A stretch of DNA of 64,000 nt from Kitasatospora sp. NA04385 (GCF_013364235.1 NZ_CP054919.1:1990059-2054058), one strand, 5' to 3'. Positions 25,065 through 35,521 are shown, numbered from the stretch's first letter. Translations and numbers: made by a program. The notes: generated from the sequence alone by a model not told the origin.

Positions 25065-26525
25065 TCAGACCACCAGCGAGCGGTCGGTCGGCTTGATCGG
25101 GGCGGGGAGCGGGGTCTTGCCGCCCAGGTACCTGTCGACCGCCGAGGCGGCCGAACGGCCCTCCGCGATCGCCCAGACGATCAGGGACTGGCCGCGACCG
25201 GCGTCACCGCAAACGTACACCCCGTCGACGTTGGTGCCGAACTTGCCGTCCCGGCCGACGTTGCCGCGGGCGTCGAGGTCGACGCCGAGCTGCTCCACGA
25301 GGCCGTTCTTGACGTCGGTGCCGGTGAAGCCCATCGCGAGGGTGACCAGCTGGGCCGGGATGACCTTCTCGCTGCCGGGGACGGGCTCGAACTTGCCGGC
25401 CTTGAACTCGACCTCGACCAGGTGCAGTTCCTGGACGTTGCCGTCCTCGTCACCGGCGAAGTGGGTGGTGGAGACGGAGTAGATCCGCTCGCCGCCCTCC
25501 TCGTGGGCCGAGGTGACCTTGTAGGTCATCGGCATGGTCGGCCAGGGCTGGCCCGCCGGGCGGTCCTCGGACGGCCGCGGCATGATCTCCAGCTGGGTGA
25601 CCGAGAGGGCGCCCTGGCGGTGCGCGGTGCCGACGCAGTCCGCGCCGGTGTCGCCGCCGCCGATGACGACCACGTGCTTGCCCTTGGCCGAGATCGGGGA
25701 GTCGACGTAGTCGCCCTCCTGGACCTTGTTGGCCAGCGGCAGGTACTCCATCGCCTGGTGGACGCCGTTCAGCTCCCGGCCGGGGACGGGCAGGTCGCGG
25801 GCGGTGGTGGCACCGGCCGCGATGACGACCGCGTCGAAGCGCGAGCGCAGGTCCTGGCCGCTGATGTCGACGCCGGCCTCGACGCCGGTGCGGAAGCGGG
25901 TGCCCTCCGCGCGCATCTGCTCGATGCGGCGGTTGATGTGGCGCTTCTCCATCTTGAACTCGGGGATGCCGTAGCGCAGCAGGCCGCCGATCCGGTCGGC
26001 GCGCTCGTACACCACCACGGTGTGGCCGGCCCGGGTGAGCTGCTGGGCGGCGGCCAGGCCGGCCGGGCCGGAGCCGATCACGGCGACGGTCTTGCCGGAC
26101 AGGCGCTCGGGCACCTGCGGGGTGACCCCGCCGCGGTCCCAGGCCTTGTCGATGATGGTGACCTCGACGTTCTTGATGGTCACCGCGTCCTGGTTGATGC
26201 CCAGCACGCACGCCGACTCGCACGGAGCCGGGCACAGGCGGCCGGTGAACTCCGGGAAGTTGTTGGTGGCGTGCAGCCGCTCGATCGCGCCGGACCAGTC
26301 GTCCCGGTAGGCGAGGTCGTTCCACTCGGGGATGAGGTTCCCGAGCGGGCAGCCGTTGTGGCAGAACGGGATGCCGCAGTCCATGCAGCGGCCGGCCTGC
26401 TTGGTGATGATCGGGAGGAGGCTGCGCTCGACGTAGACCTCGTTCCAGTCACGGAGCCGGACGTCCACCGGGCGGCGCTCCGCCAGCTGCTTGGGCGTGG
26501 TCAGGAAGCCCTTGGGGTCAGCCAT
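25065..26525 (-). CDS. gltD: Glutamate synthase, small (beta) subunit
   Basis: 486 aa, ATG at 26525. N-terminal cysteines for 4Fe-4S clusters (Cys47, Cys50, Cys55, Cys59 in [17 protein letters not shown], and [10 protein letters not shown] near residue 100). FAD-binding [13 protein letters not shown] and NADPH-binding [15 protein letters not shown] follow. The C-terminus [30 protein letters not shown] is the FAD-contacting end. It passes electrons from NADPH to GltB. Its start overlaps the gltB stop by 8 bases, so the two are translationally coupled. Confidence 0.97.
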   Translation of the reverse strand: MADPKGFLTTPKQLAERRPVDVRLRDWNEVYVERSLLPIITKQAGRCMDCGIPFCHNGCPLGNLIPEWNDLAYRDDWSGAIERLHATNNFPEFTGRLCPAPCESACVLGINQDAVTIKNVEVTIIDKAWDRGGVTPQVPERLSGKTVAVIGSGPAGLAAAQQLTRAGHTVVVYERADRIGGLLRYGIPEFKMEKRHINRRIEQMRAEGTRFRTGVEAGVDISGQDLRSRFDAVVIAAGATTARDLPVPGRELNGVHQAMEYLPLANKVQEGDYVDSPISAKGKHVVVIGGGDTGADCVGTAHRQGALSVTQLEIMPRPSEDRPAGQPWPTMPMTYKVTSAHEEGGERIYSVSTTHFAGDEDGNVQELHLVEVEFKAGKFEPVPGSEKVIPAQLVTLAMGFTGTDVKNGLVEQLGVDLDARGNVGRDGKFGTNVDGVYVCGDAGRGQSLIVWAIAEGRSAASAVDRYLGGKTPLPAPIKPTDRSLVV

Positions 26526-29500
26526 TTGCCGCCTCCATCATCTTGCGAGTGGTCTCCACCTCGGAGAGGCCATCGCGCTCAGCGGCGTCCTTGGCGGCGA
26601 GCACAGCCTTGTAGTCGGTGGGCATGATCTTGGAGAAGCGGGAGACCCCGCTGCCCCAGTCGGCCAGGAGCTCGGCGGCGACGGTGGAGCCGGTCTCCTC
26701 GTAGTGCTGCTGGACGGTCTCGCGCAGCCAGTCGCGGTCGGCGGCGCTGGGGGCCTCGATGCCCACCATGCCGCTGTTGACGTTGGCCGGACGCAGGTCG
26801 AGCACGTAGGCGATGCCGCCCGACATGCCCGCCGCCAGGTTGCGGCCGGTCTCGCCGAGGATGAGCACCCGGCCGCCGGTCATGTACTCCAGGCCGTGGT
26901 CGCCCACGCCCTCGACCACCAGGGTAGCGCCGGAGTTGCGGACCGCGAAGCGCTCGCCGGCCTTGCCGCGCAGGTGGACGCGGCCGGAGGTGGCGCCGTA
27001 GCCGATGGTGTTGCCGGCGATGACGTGGTTCTGCGCGTCGGCGCCGATCGCGGCGGCGTCCCGGGCGGGACGGACCACGAGCACGCCGCCGGACAGGCCC
27101 TTGCCGACGTAGTCGTTGGCGTCGCCCTCCAGGCGCAGCGTCACGCCCTTGGGCACGAAGGCGCCGAAGGACTGGCCGGCCGAGCCGGTGAAGGTGACGT
27201 CGATGGTGCCCTCGGGCAGGCCCTCGCCGCGGTACTTCTTGGTGACCCGGTGGCCGAGCATGGTGCCGACGGTGCGGTTGACGTTGCGGATCGGCAGCTG
27301 GATGCGGACGGCCTCGCCGCGCTCCAGGGCGTCCTCGGCCAGCTCGATGAGCTGGTTGTCGAGGGCCTTGTCGAGCGCGTGGTCCTGGCCCGTGGTGTTG
27401 TGCAGGGCCGCGCCTTCGGGCAGCGCCGGGACGTGGAACAGCGGGGCCAGGTCGAGCCCGGCGGCCTTCCAGTGGTCGATGGCGGCCTGGGCGTTGATGT
27501 GCTCGGCGTGGCCGACGGCCTCCTCGATCGAGCGGAAGCCGAGCTCGGCGAGGATCTCGCGGACCTCCTCGGCGATGAACTCGAAGAAGTTGACCACGAA
27601 CTCGGGCTTGCCGGAGAACCGGTCGCGCAGCACCGGGTTCTGGGTGGCGACGCCGACCGGGCAGGTGTCCAGGTGGCACACCCGCATCATGATGCAGCCG
27701 GAGACCACCAGCGGGGCGGTCGCGAAGCCGAACTCCTCGGCGCCCAGCAGGGCGGCGATGACCACGTCGCGGCCGGTCTTGAGCTGGCCGTCGGTCTGCA
27801 CCACGATGCGGTCGCGCAGGCCGTTGAGCAGCAGGGTCTGCTGGGTCTCGGCGAGGCCGAGCTCCCAGGGGCCGCCCGCGTGCTTGAGCGAGGTCAGCGG
27901 GGAGGCGCCGGTGCCGCCGTCGTGGCCGGAGATCAGCACCACGTCGGCGTGCGCCTTGGAGACGCCGGCCGCGACGGTGCCCACGCCGACCTCGGAGACC
28001 AGCTTCACGTGGATGCGGGCGTCCGGGTTGGCGTTCTTGAGGTCGTGGATCAGCTGAGCCAGGTCCTCGATGGAGTAGATGTCGTGGTGCGGCGGCGGGG
28101 AGATCAGGCCGACGCCCGGGGTCGAGTGCCGGGTCCTGGCCACCCACGGGTAGACCTTGTGGCCGGGCAGCTGGCCGCCCTCGCCGGGCTTGGCGCCCTG
28201 GGCCATCTTGATCTGGATGTCGTCGGCGTTGACCAGGTACTCGGAGGTGACGCCGAAGCGGCCGGAGGCGACCTGCTTGATCGCCGAGCGGCGCGCCGGG
28301 TCGTACAGGCGCTCCGGGTCCTCGCCGCCCTCGCCGGTGTTGGACTTGCCGCCGAGCCGGTTCATCGCGATGGCGAGGGTCTCGTGCGCCTCCATCGAGA
28401 TGGAGCCGTAGGACATCGCGCCGGTGGAGAACCGCTTGACGATCTCGGAGACCGGCTCGACCTCGTCGACGGAGATCGGGGCCCGGCCGAGGCCGTCCAG
28501 CCGGAACAGGCCGCGCAGCGTCATCAGGCGCTCGGACTGGGAGTTCACCCGGTCCGTGTACTGCTTGAAGATGTCGTAGCGCTTGGTGCGGGTCGAGTGC
28601 TGGAGGCGGAAGACCGTCTCCGGGTCGAACAGGTGCGGCTCGCCCTCGCGGCGCCACTGGTACTCGCCGCCGATCTCCAGCGCGCGGTGCGCGGCGGAGA
28701 TGCCGGAGGCCGGGTACGCCTTGGCGTGGCGGGCGGCGGTCTCCTTGGCGATCTGCTCCAGGCCGATGCCGCCGAGCTTGGTGGTGGTGCCCGCGAAGTA
28801 GGCGTCCACCAGCTCCTGGGAGAGGCCGATGGCCTCGAAGACCTGCGCGCCGCGGTAGGAGGCGACGGTGGAGATGCCCATCTTGGACATCACCTTCAGG
28901 ACGCCCTTGCCGAGCGCCTTGATCAGGTTCTTGATCGCCTTCTCGGGCTCGATGTTCTGGACGAACACGCCCTGGGCGACCAGGTCCTCGACCGACTCCA
29001 TGGCCAGGTACGGGTTGACCGCGCCGGCGCCGTAGCCGACCAGCAGCGCGACGTGGTGCACCTCGCGGACGTCGCCGGCCTCGACCAGCAGCGACACCTG
29101 GGTGCGCTGCTTGGTGCGGATCAGGTGGTGGTGGATCGCCGAGGTGAGCAGCAGCGACGGGATCGGCGCGTGCTCGGCGTCCGAGTGCCGGTCGGAGAGG
29201 ACGACGATGCGGGCGCCGTCGGCGATCGCGGCGTCGGCCTCGGCGGCGATCTCGGCGAGGCGGGCCGCCAGGCCCTGGCCGCCGGCCGCGACCTTGTACA
29301 GGCCGGAGAGCGTGACGGCCTTCAGGCCGGGCTGGTCGCCGTCCGCGTTGACGTGGACCAGCTTGGCCAGCTCGTCGTTGTCGATCACCGGGAAGGTGAT
29401 GCCGACCGAGCGGCAGTGCGCCGGGGAGGCGTCCAGCAGGTTGCCCTCGGGGCCGAGGTTGCTGTGCAGCGAGGTGACCAGCTCTTCGCGGATCGCGTCC

Positions 29501-31113
29501 AGCGGCGGGTTGGTGACCTGGGCGAACAGCTGGGTGAAGTAGTCGAACAGCAGGCGCGGCTTCTCGCTGAGCGCGGCGATCGGCGAGTCGGTGCCCATCG
29601 AGCCGAGCGCCTCGCCGCCGGTCTTGGCCATCGGCGCGAGGATGACCCGCAGCTCCTCCTCGGTGTAGCCGAAGGTCTGCTGGCGGCGGGTGACGGAGGC
29701 GTGGGTGTGGGCGATGTGCTCGCGCTCGGGGAGCTTGGCGAGCTGGATCTGCCCGGCGGCGACCCACTCCTCGTAGGGGTGCTCGGCGGCGAGGGCGGCC
29801 TTGATCTCCTCGTCCTCGACGATGCGGTGCTCGGCGGTGTCGATCAGGAACATCCGGCCGGGCTGCAGGCGGCCCTTCTTGGCGACCTTCTCCTGGTCGA
29901 TGTCGAGCACGCCGACCTCGGAGGAGAGCACGACCAGGCCGTCCTCGGTGATCCAGTACCGGGCCGGGCGCAGGCCGTTGCGGTCCAGGACCGCGCCGAT
30001 CTGGGTGCCGTCGGTGAAGGTGACGCAGGCCGGGCCGTCCCAGGGCTCCATCAGGTTGGAGTGGTACTGGTAGAACGCGCGGCGGGCCGGGTCCATGGTG
30101 GCGTGGTTCTCCCACGCCTCCGGGATCATCATCAGCACCGAGTGCGGCAGCGAGCGGCCGCCGAGGTGCAGCAGCTCCAGGACCTCGTCGAAGGACGCCG
30201 AGTCGGAGTGGTCCGGGGTGCAGATCGGGAAGATCCGGTCCAGGTCGCCGGGGATCAGGTCGGTGGCGAGCTGGGACTCCCGGGCGGTCATCCAGTTGCG
30301 GTTGCCCTTGACCGTGTTGATCTCGCCGTTGTGCGCGACGAAGCGGTACGGGTGGGCGAGCGGCCAGCTCGGGAAGGTGTTGGTGGAGAAGCGCGAGTGC
30401 ACCAGGCCGATCGCGGAGGCGTAGAGCCGGTCCGACAGGTCGGGGAAGAAGGGCTCCAGCTGGCCGGTGGTCAGCATGCCCTTGTAGACCAGGGTGCGCG
30501 AGGAGAGGGAGGGGAAGTACACCCCGGCCTCCCGCTCGGCGCGCTTGCGCAGCACGAAGGAGACCCGGTCCAGCGCGATGCCGGTGCGCTCGCCGTGCGT
30601 CACGAAGAGCTGGCGGAAGCGCGGCATGACGCCGCGGGCGGTGGCGCCCAGCAGGTCGGGGGTGACCGGGACGTCGCGCCAGCCGAGGACGGTCAGGCCC
30701 TCCTCGGCCGCGATGACCTCGATCCGGGTGGCCGCGGCGGCGGCCTCCTCGTCGCTGTCCGGGAGGAAGGCGATGCCGACGGCGTAGGAGCCGGCGGCGG
30801 GGAGCTCGAAGGCCACGTTCGCGCGCAGGAACGCGTCCGGGACCTGGGTCAGGATGCCCGCGCCGTCACCGGAGTCCGGCTCGGCGCCGGTGGCGCCGCG
30901 GTGCTCCAGGTTGCGCAGGACGGTCAGCGCCTGCTCGACGATCTTGTGGTCGGCGATGCCGGTCAGCGTGGCCACGAAGCCGACGCCGCAGGCGTCGTGC
31001 TCGTTGCGCGGGTCGTAGAGACCCTGGGCCTGGGGACGCGCGTCCGGAACGAGGGCGTAGGGGCCGGTGGCCTTGGCGTCCTCGTGGCCGGAGTGCATGG
31101 ATGCAGACAGCAT
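26518..31113 (-). CDS. gltB: Glutamate synthase, large (alpha) subunit
   Basis: 1531 aa, ATG at 31113 with GGGAGAG just upstream; an earlier in-frame ATG at 31146 has no ribosome site. The first 41 residues are a propeptide, and Cys42 in [10 protein letters not shown] becomes the N-terminal nucleophile of the glutamine amidotransferase domain. The FMN/synthase domain (about 800-1200) includes [10 protein letters not shown] and [24 protein letters not shown], and the 3Fe-4S Cys cluster is in [15 protein letters not shown]. The C-terminal GXGXG beta-helix ends the chain. It makes two glutamates from glutamine and 2-oxoglutarate with GltD. A long leader with a near-consensus promoter lies upstream. 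Confidence 0.97.
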   Translation of the reverse strand: MLSASMHSGHEDAKATGPYALVPDARPQAQGLYDPRNEHDACGVGFVATLTGIADHKIVEQALTVLRNLEHRGATGAEPDSGDGAGILTQVPDAFLRANVAFELPAAGSYAVGIAFLPDSDEEAAAAATRIEVIAAEEGLTVLGWRDVPVTPDLLGATARGVMPRFRQLFVTHGERTGIALDRVSFVLRKRAEREAGVYFPSLSSRTLVYKGMLTTGQLEPFFPDLSDRLYASAIGLVHSRFSTNTFPSWPLAHPYRFVAHNGEINTVKGNRNWMTARESQLATDLIPGDLDRIFPICTPDHSDSASFDEVLELLHLGGRSLPHSVLMMIPEAWENHATMDPARRAFYQYHSNLMEPWDGPACVTFTDGTQIGAVLDRNGLRPARYWITEDGLVVLSSEVGVLDIDQEKVAKKGRLQPGRMFLIDTAEHRIVEDEEIKAALAAEHPYEEWVAAGQIQLAKLPEREHIAHTHASVTRRQQTFGYTEEELRVILAPMAKTGGEALGSMGTDSPIAALSEKPRLLFDYFTQLFAQVTNPPLDAIREELVTSLHSNLGPEGNLLDASPAHCRSVGITFPVIDNDELAKLVHVNADGDQPGLKAVTLSGLYKVAAGGQGLAARLAEIAAEADAAIADGARIVVLSDRHSDAEHAPIPSLLLTSAIHHHLIRTKQRTQVSLLVEAGDVREVHHVALLVGYGAGAVNPYLAMESVEDLVAQGVFVQNIEPEKAIKNLIKALGKGVLKVMSKMGISTVASYRGAQVFEAIGLSQELVDAYFAGTTTKLGGIGLEQIAKETAARHAKAYPASGISAAHRALEIGGEYQWRREGEPHLFDPETVFRLQHSTRTKRYDIFKQYTDRVNSQSERLMTLRGLFRLDGLGRAPISVDEVEPVSEIVKRFSTGAMSYGSISMEAHETLAIAMNRLGGKSNTGEGGEDPERLYDPARRSAIKQVASGRFGVTSEYLVNADDIQIKMAQGAKPGEGGQLPGHKVYPWVARTRHSTPGVGLISPPPHHDIYSIEDLAQLIHDLKNANPDARIHVKLVSEVGVGTVAAGVSKAHADVVLISGHDGGTGASPLTSLKHAGGPWELGLAETQQTLLLNGLRDRIVVQTDGQLKTGRDVVIAALLGAEEFGFATAPLVVSGCIMMRVCHLDTCPVGVATQNPVLRDRFSGKPEFVVNFFEFIAEEVREILAELGFRSIEEAVGHAEHINAQAAIDHWKAAGLDLAPLFHVPALPEGAALHNTTGQDHALDKALDNQLIELAEDALERGEAVRIQLPIRNVNRTVGTMLGHRVTKKYRGEGLPEGTIDVTFTGSAGQSFGAFVPKGVTLRLEGDANDYVGKGLSGGVLVVRPARDAAAIGADAQNHVIAGNTIGYGATSGRVHLRGKAGERFAVRNSGATLVVEGVGDHGLEYMTGGRVLILGETGRNLAAGMSGGIAYVLDLRPANVNSGMVGIEAPSAADRDWLRETVQQHYEETGSTVAAELLADWGSGVSRFSKIMPTDYKAVLAAKDAAERDGLSEVETTRKMMEAANG

Positions 31114-31493
31114 CGGCTCTCCCGTCGTCGTAAACAGTTGCTTCATGCAAAGGGACGACGTTGGCCCTGATGCGATTTGTCGGTGCAGGTTACATGATGC
31201 CGCCTGTACCGGGAAGTGGATTCCTGCGTCCACATCCCGGACTGATCCCCAGGTCAGGGGGCGGATGGGGGGAAGGCGCAGCGTCGCGCGTTCCCTCCAG
31301 TGTGCCCTGTGCCGAAGGGCGCGAAACAGGGGCGAAACGCCCTCGCCACACGCGCCTCAGGAGCCCCACCTGGGATTCTTCGAAGTCGACGCCGCCCCCG
31401 CTTTTGATTCCGGGGGTCGACAGCCGGATGTCGAGACTAGGGCAAGGCGCAGGCTCAGGCCCATGTGCGGAACATCACGCGTTCCATGGCATA

Positions 31494-31522
31494 ACTATAC
31501 AGAGGTCTGGATTTTCGTACAA
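31494..31522 (-). promoter_or_regulatory. Near-consensus SigA-type promoter toward gltB
   Basis: On the minus strand: TTGTAC (31522-31517), spacer of exactly 17 bases, TATAGT (31499-31494). This is the best vegetative promoter seen in the window. It lies in a local AT-rich patch. The start site would be near 31487, about 375 bases before the gltB ATG. Confidence 0.65.
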
Positions 31523-31535
31523 GGCCGTTCGGGTG

Positions 31536-31563
31536 CCGGTCGATCGGCGGGTCGATCGACCGG
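31536..31563 (-). terminator. Hairpin after the VIT-family gene
   Basis: CCGGTCGATC (31536-31545) pairs with 31554-31563, a 10-bp stem with an 8-base loop, 22 bases past the stop of the upstream minus-strand gene. Its proximity to the gltB -35 suggests it shields that promoter from readthrough. Confidence 0.5.
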
Positions 31564-31585
31564 TGCGTCGGCGGGTCGGCCGGCG

Positions 31586-32326
31586 TCAGCCGACGGCCCC
31601 GCCGATCAGCCGTCCCAGCAGGTAGGTGACCCCCGCCGCGGCCCCGCCCAGCACCAGCTGCCGCAGGCCGGAGAACCACCAGCTGCGGGCCGTCACCCGG
31701 GCCACCACCGCGCCGCAGCCGAACAGGCCGAGCACCGCCAGCAGGGCGGCCGGCCACAGCGAGGCCGCGCCCAGCAGGTAGGGCAGCACCGGCAGCAGCG
31801 CGCCGAGCGCGAAGCAGCCGAACGAGGAGAGGGCGGCGACCAGCGGCGAGGGCAGGTCGTCCGGGTCGACGCCGAGCTCCTCCCGGGCGTGCACGGCCAA
31901 CGTGGTCTCCGGGTCGGCGGACAGCTGCCGGGCCACCTCGTGGGCCAGCTCCGGGTCGACGCCCTTGGCCACGTACAGCTGGGCCAGCTCGGCCAGCTCG
32001 CCCTGCGGGTTGCGCCGCAGCTCGATCCGCTCGGCCTCCAACTCGGCTTCCACCAGCTCGCGTTGGGAGGCCACCGAGGTGTACTCGCCGGCCGCCATGG
32101 AGCACGCGCCGGCCGCCAGGCCGGCCAGGCCGGTGAGCACCACGGTGCTCGGGGCGGCGGCGCCGCCGACCACGCCGGTCATCAGCGCGAAGTTCGACAC
32201 CAGGCCGTCCATCGCGCCGAACACGGCCGGGCGCAGCCAGCCGCCGTTGACGTCCCGGTGGTGGTCGGCGTCGGGTATCCGGGGCTGCGGCCCCTCGGTC
32301 TGCGGCTCTGCGGTGACGGTGCTCAT
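31586..32326 (-). CDS. VIT1/CCC1-family metal transporter
   Basis: 246 aa, ATG at 32326 with AAGGGGAG upstream. It has the family features: first helix WLRPAVFGAMDGLVSNFALMTGVVGGA, second helix ending in ACSMAAGEYTSVASQRELVEAELEAER, a cytoplasmic metal-binding region rich in Glu (about 85-150), and three C-terminal helices. VIT1/CCC1 proteins move Fe2+ or Mn2+ out of the cytoplasm. A partial iron-box-like sequence about 105 bases upstream fits that role. Single gene between lgt and gltB. Confidence 0.9.
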   Translation of the reverse strand: MSTVTAEPQTEGPQPRIPDADHHRDVNGGWLRPAVFGAMDGLVSNFALMTGVVGGAAAPSTVVLTGLAGLAAGACSMAAGEYTSVASQRELVEAELEAERIELRRNPQGELAELAQLYVAKGVDPELAHEVARQLSADPETTLAVHAREELGVDPDDLPSPLVAALSSFGCFALGALLPVLPYLLGAASLWPAALLAVLGLFGCGAVVARVTARSWWFSGLRQLVLGGAAAGVTYLLGRLIGGAVG

Positions 32327-32431
32327 GCTGGCGGCTCCCCTTCCGGGCACGGCGGATCCCCCCGGGCCGCGCGTCGGCCGGGCTTGCTGGCGCCCCTCGA
32401 ACGTACCCGTTTTGACCTGCTGCTTTCCAGC

Positions 32432-32450
32432 AAAGTAAGCCTGTCCAAAG
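32432..32450 (-). promoter_or_regulatory. Iron-box-like site upstream of the VIT gene
   Basis: The minus strand reads TTTGGACAGGCTTACTTTG. It agrees with the IdeR/DmdR 19-bp consensus TTAGGTTAGGCTAACCTAA at 12 positions, including the central AGGCT. It is part of an AT-rich patch between lgt and the VIT gene. By eye this is a weak to moderate match. Confidence 0.4.
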
Positions 32451-32514
32451 GCAGTTGGGGCCGCCTCCGCCGGTCTCGGCGGTGGCGGCCCCAACGGGGG
32501 TCGGGCGGTTCGGC

Positions 32515-33492
32515 TCAGGAGGGCTTCTCGGAGCCCTCGGCGCTCGCCCGGGCCCCGGCTTGCCCGGAGTCCGCCGCGGCGCCGGAGTCCGCCACGGCCG
32601 GGGCGTCGCCCTGCGGCTGCTCGGCCTCGGCCGCCGCGGCGGCGGCCGCGGCGCGCTCCTCGGTGGCCTGCGGGTCGATCGAGTCCGGGTCCTCGCGGCC
32701 CGGGCGGAGCCTGGCGGAGAGCACGAAGGCGGCGATCGCGCCGAGGAAGACCAGGATCGCGGTCCAGTCGTTCAGGCGCAGGCCGAAGAAGCGGTGCGCC
32801 TCGTCGATCCGCAGCCACTCGGTCCAGAACCGGCCGAAGGTGTAGGCCGCCACGTACAGCCAGAACGCCCGGCCGTGGCCGAGGGTGAAGCGCCTGTCGG
32901 CCCAGATCACCAGGACCGCGACCAGCACGCACCAGATCGACTCGTACAGGAAGGTCGGGTGGTAGACGCCCTGGACGACGGTGCCGTCCGCCAGCGTCTT
33001 GTCGATCTTCAGGCCCCAGGGCAGGGTGGTCGGCCGGCCGTACAGCTCCTGGTTGAACCAGTTGCCCCAGCGGCCGCAGGCCTGGGCGAGCACGATGCCG
33101 GGGGCGATCGCGTCGGCGTAGGCGGGCAGCGGGACGCCGCGGCGGCGGGCGCCGATCCAGGCGCCGACCGCGCCGAGGGCGATGGCGCCCCAGATGCCGA
33201 GGCCGCCCTCCCAGATCTTCAGCGCGTCGATCGGGTGCTTGCCCTCGCCGAAGTACAGCTGGTTGTCGGTGATGACGTGGTAGAGCCGACCGCCGACCAG
33301 GCCGAACGGCACCGCCCAGACCGCGATGTCACCGACCGTGTGCCGGCCGCCGCCGCGGGCGACCCAGCGCCTGCTGCCGAGCCACACGGCCACGACGACA
33401 CCGATGATGATGCAAAAGGCGTAGGCGCGCAGCGGGACGGGCCCCAGGTTGAGGACGCCCCGCGACGGGCTCGGAATGTATGCGAGATCCAT
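32515..33492 (-). CDS. lgt: Prolipoprotein diacylglyceryl transferase
   Basis: 325 aa. ATG at 33492 with GAGAG upstream; an alternative 27 bases earlier is less likely. Seven hydrophobic segments with the Lgt signature around GRWGNWFNQELYGRPT (about 150-165), the PLRAYAFCIIIGV first helix, and YHPTFLYESIW. The last 60 residues are an Ala/Glu/Pro-rich cytoplasmic tail usual for actinobacteria. It adds diacylglycerol to the lipobox Cys of prolipoproteins such as the LivK and other lipoproteins encoded here. Confidence 0.95.
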   Translation of the reverse strand: MDLAYIPSPSRGVLNLGPVPLRAYAFCIIIGVVVAVWLGSRRWVARGGGRHTVGDIAVWAVPFGLVGGRLYHVITDNQLYFGEGKHPIDALKIWEGGLGIWGAIALGAVGAWIGARRRGVPLPAYADAIAPGIVLAQACGRWGNWFNQELYGRPTTLPWGLKIDKTLADGTVVQGVYHPTFLYESIWCVLVAVLVIWADRRFTLGHGRAFWLYVAAYTFGRFWTEWLRIDEAHRFFGLRLNDWTAILVFLGAIAAFVLSARLRPGREDPDSIDPQATEERAAAAAAAAEAEQPQGDAPAVADSGAAADSGQAGARASAEGSEKPS

Positions 33493-33572
33493 GGCACTCT
33501 CGACGCTACCGTGTCCCACCGGTCACACCGGCACCGGAGCGGGTCACGGTAGCGTCACGCGGCGGCCGCCGG

Positions 33573-34430
33573 TCAGGGCGAGGGCGGGTTGTCGGACTCA
33601 CCGGCGGTCGAGCTGGGCGCCGGGCTCTGTCCGTGCGAGCCGGGGGTGCCGAGCTGCTTGCCCTGGTTGGCCGCGTCGACCCACTTGACCAGGTTCTCCG
33701 GGCTGATCTGCTCGTCGCCCTTCTTCGGGTAGACCGCCTCGCCGTTCAGCAGCACCGTCGGGGTGGACTTGAAGCTGGACTTGTCGAAGTCCTGCTGCAC
33801 CGCGGAGACCCAGCCGCCGAACGTGTTGTCGTTGACGCAGGCCCGGAACTCCGGGGTGTCCAGGCCCGGGACCTGCTTGGCCAGGTCGATCAGGGTCTGC
33901 TTGCTGCCGAAGGAGTCCTCGGTCTCCTCCGGCTGGTTGCGGTAGAGCACGTCGTGGTAGTCGCGGAAGTGCCCGGCGTCCTGCGCGCAGCCCAGCGCGT
34001 TGGCGCCGTACTTGGAGCCGTTGCCGCCCAGCGAGCGGTCGATGAACGAGACGAGGTGGTAGTGGACGACGATCTTGCCGGCGTCCTCCAGCTGGTCGAC
34101 GGTCGGCGAGAAGCTCCGCTCGAAGCTGCCGCAGGCCGGGCAGCGCGGGTCCTCGTAGACCGTCAGCGTGGACGGGGCGTCGGCCGAGCCGACCGGGACG
34201 ACCAGGTTCTTGTCGCCGACGGTGCCGGCCGGGGCGGCGGTGGGCGTCTCCGGCTTGGAGCGCTGGTTCTGCACCACCACGCCGATCACCACGGCGGCGG
34301 CGATCACCGCGACCACCACGCCGCCGACCGCCAGCTTCTTGGTCCGCCGCGCCTTGGCCTCCTCGGCGGCCCGGGCCTCCATCATCTTGTCCCGGGCGTT
34401 GCGCTTGCCTTCTCGGTTCTTCTCGCTCAT
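33573..34430 (-). CDS. Membrane-anchored DsbA-like thioredoxin-fold protein
   Basis: 285 aa, ATG at 34430. Basic, charged cytoplasmic tail (1-32), transmembrane helix (33-53), Pro/Ala linker, then a DsbA-like domain from about residue 75. The active-site motif is CPAC (Cys97-Cys100) in YEDPRCPACGSFE. Later STPTVLLNGE provides the cis-Pro loop (TPT). It probably forms or isomerises disulfides in exported proteins. A disordered Ser/Pro-rich tail follows. Neighbour of a MauE-like gene on the same strand (83-base gap), which could be its membrane redox partner. Confidence 0.92.
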   Translation of the reverse strand: MSEKNREGKRNARDKMMEARAAEEAKARRTKKLAVGGVVVAVIAAAVVIGVVVQNQRSKPETPTAAPAGTVGDKNLVVPVGSADAPSTLTVYEDPRCPACGSFERSFSPTVDQLEDAGKIVVHYHLVSFIDRSLGGNGSKYGANALGCAQDAGHFRDYHDVLYRNQPEETEDSFGSKQTLIDLAKQVPGLDTPEFRACVNDNTFGGWVSAVQQDFDKSSFKSTPTVLLNGEAVYPKKGDEQISPENLVKWVDAANQGKQLGTPGSHGQSPAPSSTAGESDNPPSP

Positions 34431-34513
34431 GGGGTGCTCTTGCCAGTCCAGGGGTCGGGGTCGTCGGGGTCCGCGGAAGGGCGGATCGGGCCGGGTGCGG
34501 GGGCGCGGCGGGG

Positions 34514-35026
34514 TCAGGCGGCCAGCCAGGCGTCCAGCGAGAGCCTGGTGCGGGGGCGGTAGACCAGCCACGCCGACAGCAGCAGGAACCCGGAGTCGCG
34601 CAGGATCTCCTGCAGGTACTCGGTCTGCGACTCGTCCACCGCGCCGCCGCCGCCGAAGCAGCCGCAGTCGATCGAGATGCCGCGCGCCCACGCGGAGGAG
34701 ATGCCGGCGATGAACACCAGCAGCAGCGCGGCCGAGACGATCGCGACGATCCTGGTCCCGAGGCCGAGCACCAGCAGCAGCGCCAGCGCCAGCTCCAGGA
34801 ACGGCAGGCCCCAGCCGACCGGCTTCACCAGCGACTCGGGCAGGATCTCGTAGGCCCGCACCGCCTGCGCCGCCTCCGCCGGGTCGGAGACCTTGGCCAG
34901 GCCCGCCCAGCCCCACACCACCGCCAGGCCCAGCCGCACCGCCAGCCCGAACCACTCGGCCGCCGCGCCGTCCACCGCCCGGCGGACCCCGCTCACCCGG
35001 CCCCGGTCGGCCTGCTGACTGGCCAT
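34514..35026 (-). CDS. MauE/DoxX-like membrane protein
   Basis: 170 aa, ATG at 35026. Four hydrophobic helices in the MauE/DoxX arrangement (LAVRLGLAVVWGWAGLAKVSDP; LPFLELALALLLVLGLGTRIVAIVSAALLLVFIAGI). A Cys pair is in SIDCGCFGGGG (Cys121, Cys123). MauE proteins are needed to mature disulfide-rich enzymes, and the CxC pair plus the adjacent DsbA-like gene suggest a DsbB/VKOR-like role. That role is inference. The next gene upstream is a small hypothetical. Confidence 0.88.
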   Translation of the reverse strand: MASQQADRGRVSGVRRAVDGAAAEWFGLAVRLGLAVVWGWAGLAKVSDPAEAAQAVRAYEILPESLVKPVGWGLPFLELALALLLVLGLGTRIVAIVSAALLLVFIAGISSAWARGISIDCGCFGGGGAVDESQTEYLQEILRDSGFLLLSAWLVYRPRTRLSLDAWLAA

Positions 35027-35154
35027 CAGTTCCCCCTCGGACGCGCTCCACCGTTTCCTGCTGATGAACCGTAGGGGATGGCGGGTGGTTCCTCCACATT
35101 CACGAGTTAAGCCGTATGAGTGACCCTAAACGGTCATACGTCCGATTTTCCGGA

Positions 35155-35325
35155 TCATCGTCCCGGTGCCTCGCAGCCCGCGTCCGGCTGCTGGCACAGC
35201 ACCGCCCGCTCGGCCCCCCGGCGGGCCAACTCCCGTTCCACACCGCCGCTTCCGACCAGCGCGGCGGCCAGCGCCAGACCGGCCGCCAGCGCCCGCAGCA
35301 GCACCGCCCGGTGAACCCGTGCCAT
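35155..35325 (-). CDS. Small hypothetical exported or membrane protein
   Basis: 56 aa, ATG at 35325 with an AAAGGG about 9 bases upstream. One hydrophobic helix near the N-terminus (LLRALAAGLALAAALVG) followed by a charged segment and a CQQPDAGCE end with two Cys. Length and position just downstream of the trp genes look like a small lipoprotein-like or secreted peptide. I cannot assign it to a family, and the call rests on start, helix and codon use only. Confidence 0.45.
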   Translation of the reverse strand: MARVHRAVLLRALAAGLALAAALVGSGGVERELARRGAERAVLCQQPDAGCEAPGR

Positions 35326-35468
35326 CCGGATGCCCTTTCGCCGACGACCCGCCGGAGGGTTCAACGGCGCCGCCCCGCCGGGGAGCACCCGCGCCCGCCG
35401 GTTTTTCACCCTGCCGGAGTAGGCCCTCCGCTCCGGGCCCGCTCGGCGCCCTCCCCCGCCGACGCGAA

Positions 35469-35507
35469 GGGCCGCCCGGGGAGCGGAAGTTGCTCCCCGG
35501 ACGGCCC
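35469..35507 (-). terminator. Terminator of the trp operon (after trpA)
   Basis: 16-bp stem (35469-35484 with 35492-35507, one mismatch; core CCGGGGAGC) and a 7-base loop, 14 bases past the trpA stop. Followed by TTCG on the minus strand. Confidence 0.75.
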
Positions 35508-35521
35508 TCGAACCGGTGCCG

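Larger units (their letters stand above)
31114..31585. promoter_or_regulatory. Regulatory region upstream of gltB
   Basis: 472 bases without a convincing gene. Reading toward gltB it contains a near-consensus promoter (31494-31522), a nested palindrome just downstream of the -10 (CCATG-GAAC...GTTCC...CATGG, about 31464-31490), and an imperfect GC hairpin with an A/T-rich loop at 31385-31421. The hairpin lies inside the predicted ~375-base leader. The end nearest 31585 carries a hairpin that can end the VIT gene transcript. Confidence 0.55.

Noticed and set aside
26491..31170. A 1559-codon plus-strand frame antisense to gltB
   Set aside because: It mirrors gltB, has no domain signature and only low-complexity Gly/Leu/Val/Arg text. 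The antisense bias of high-GC codon use explains it.
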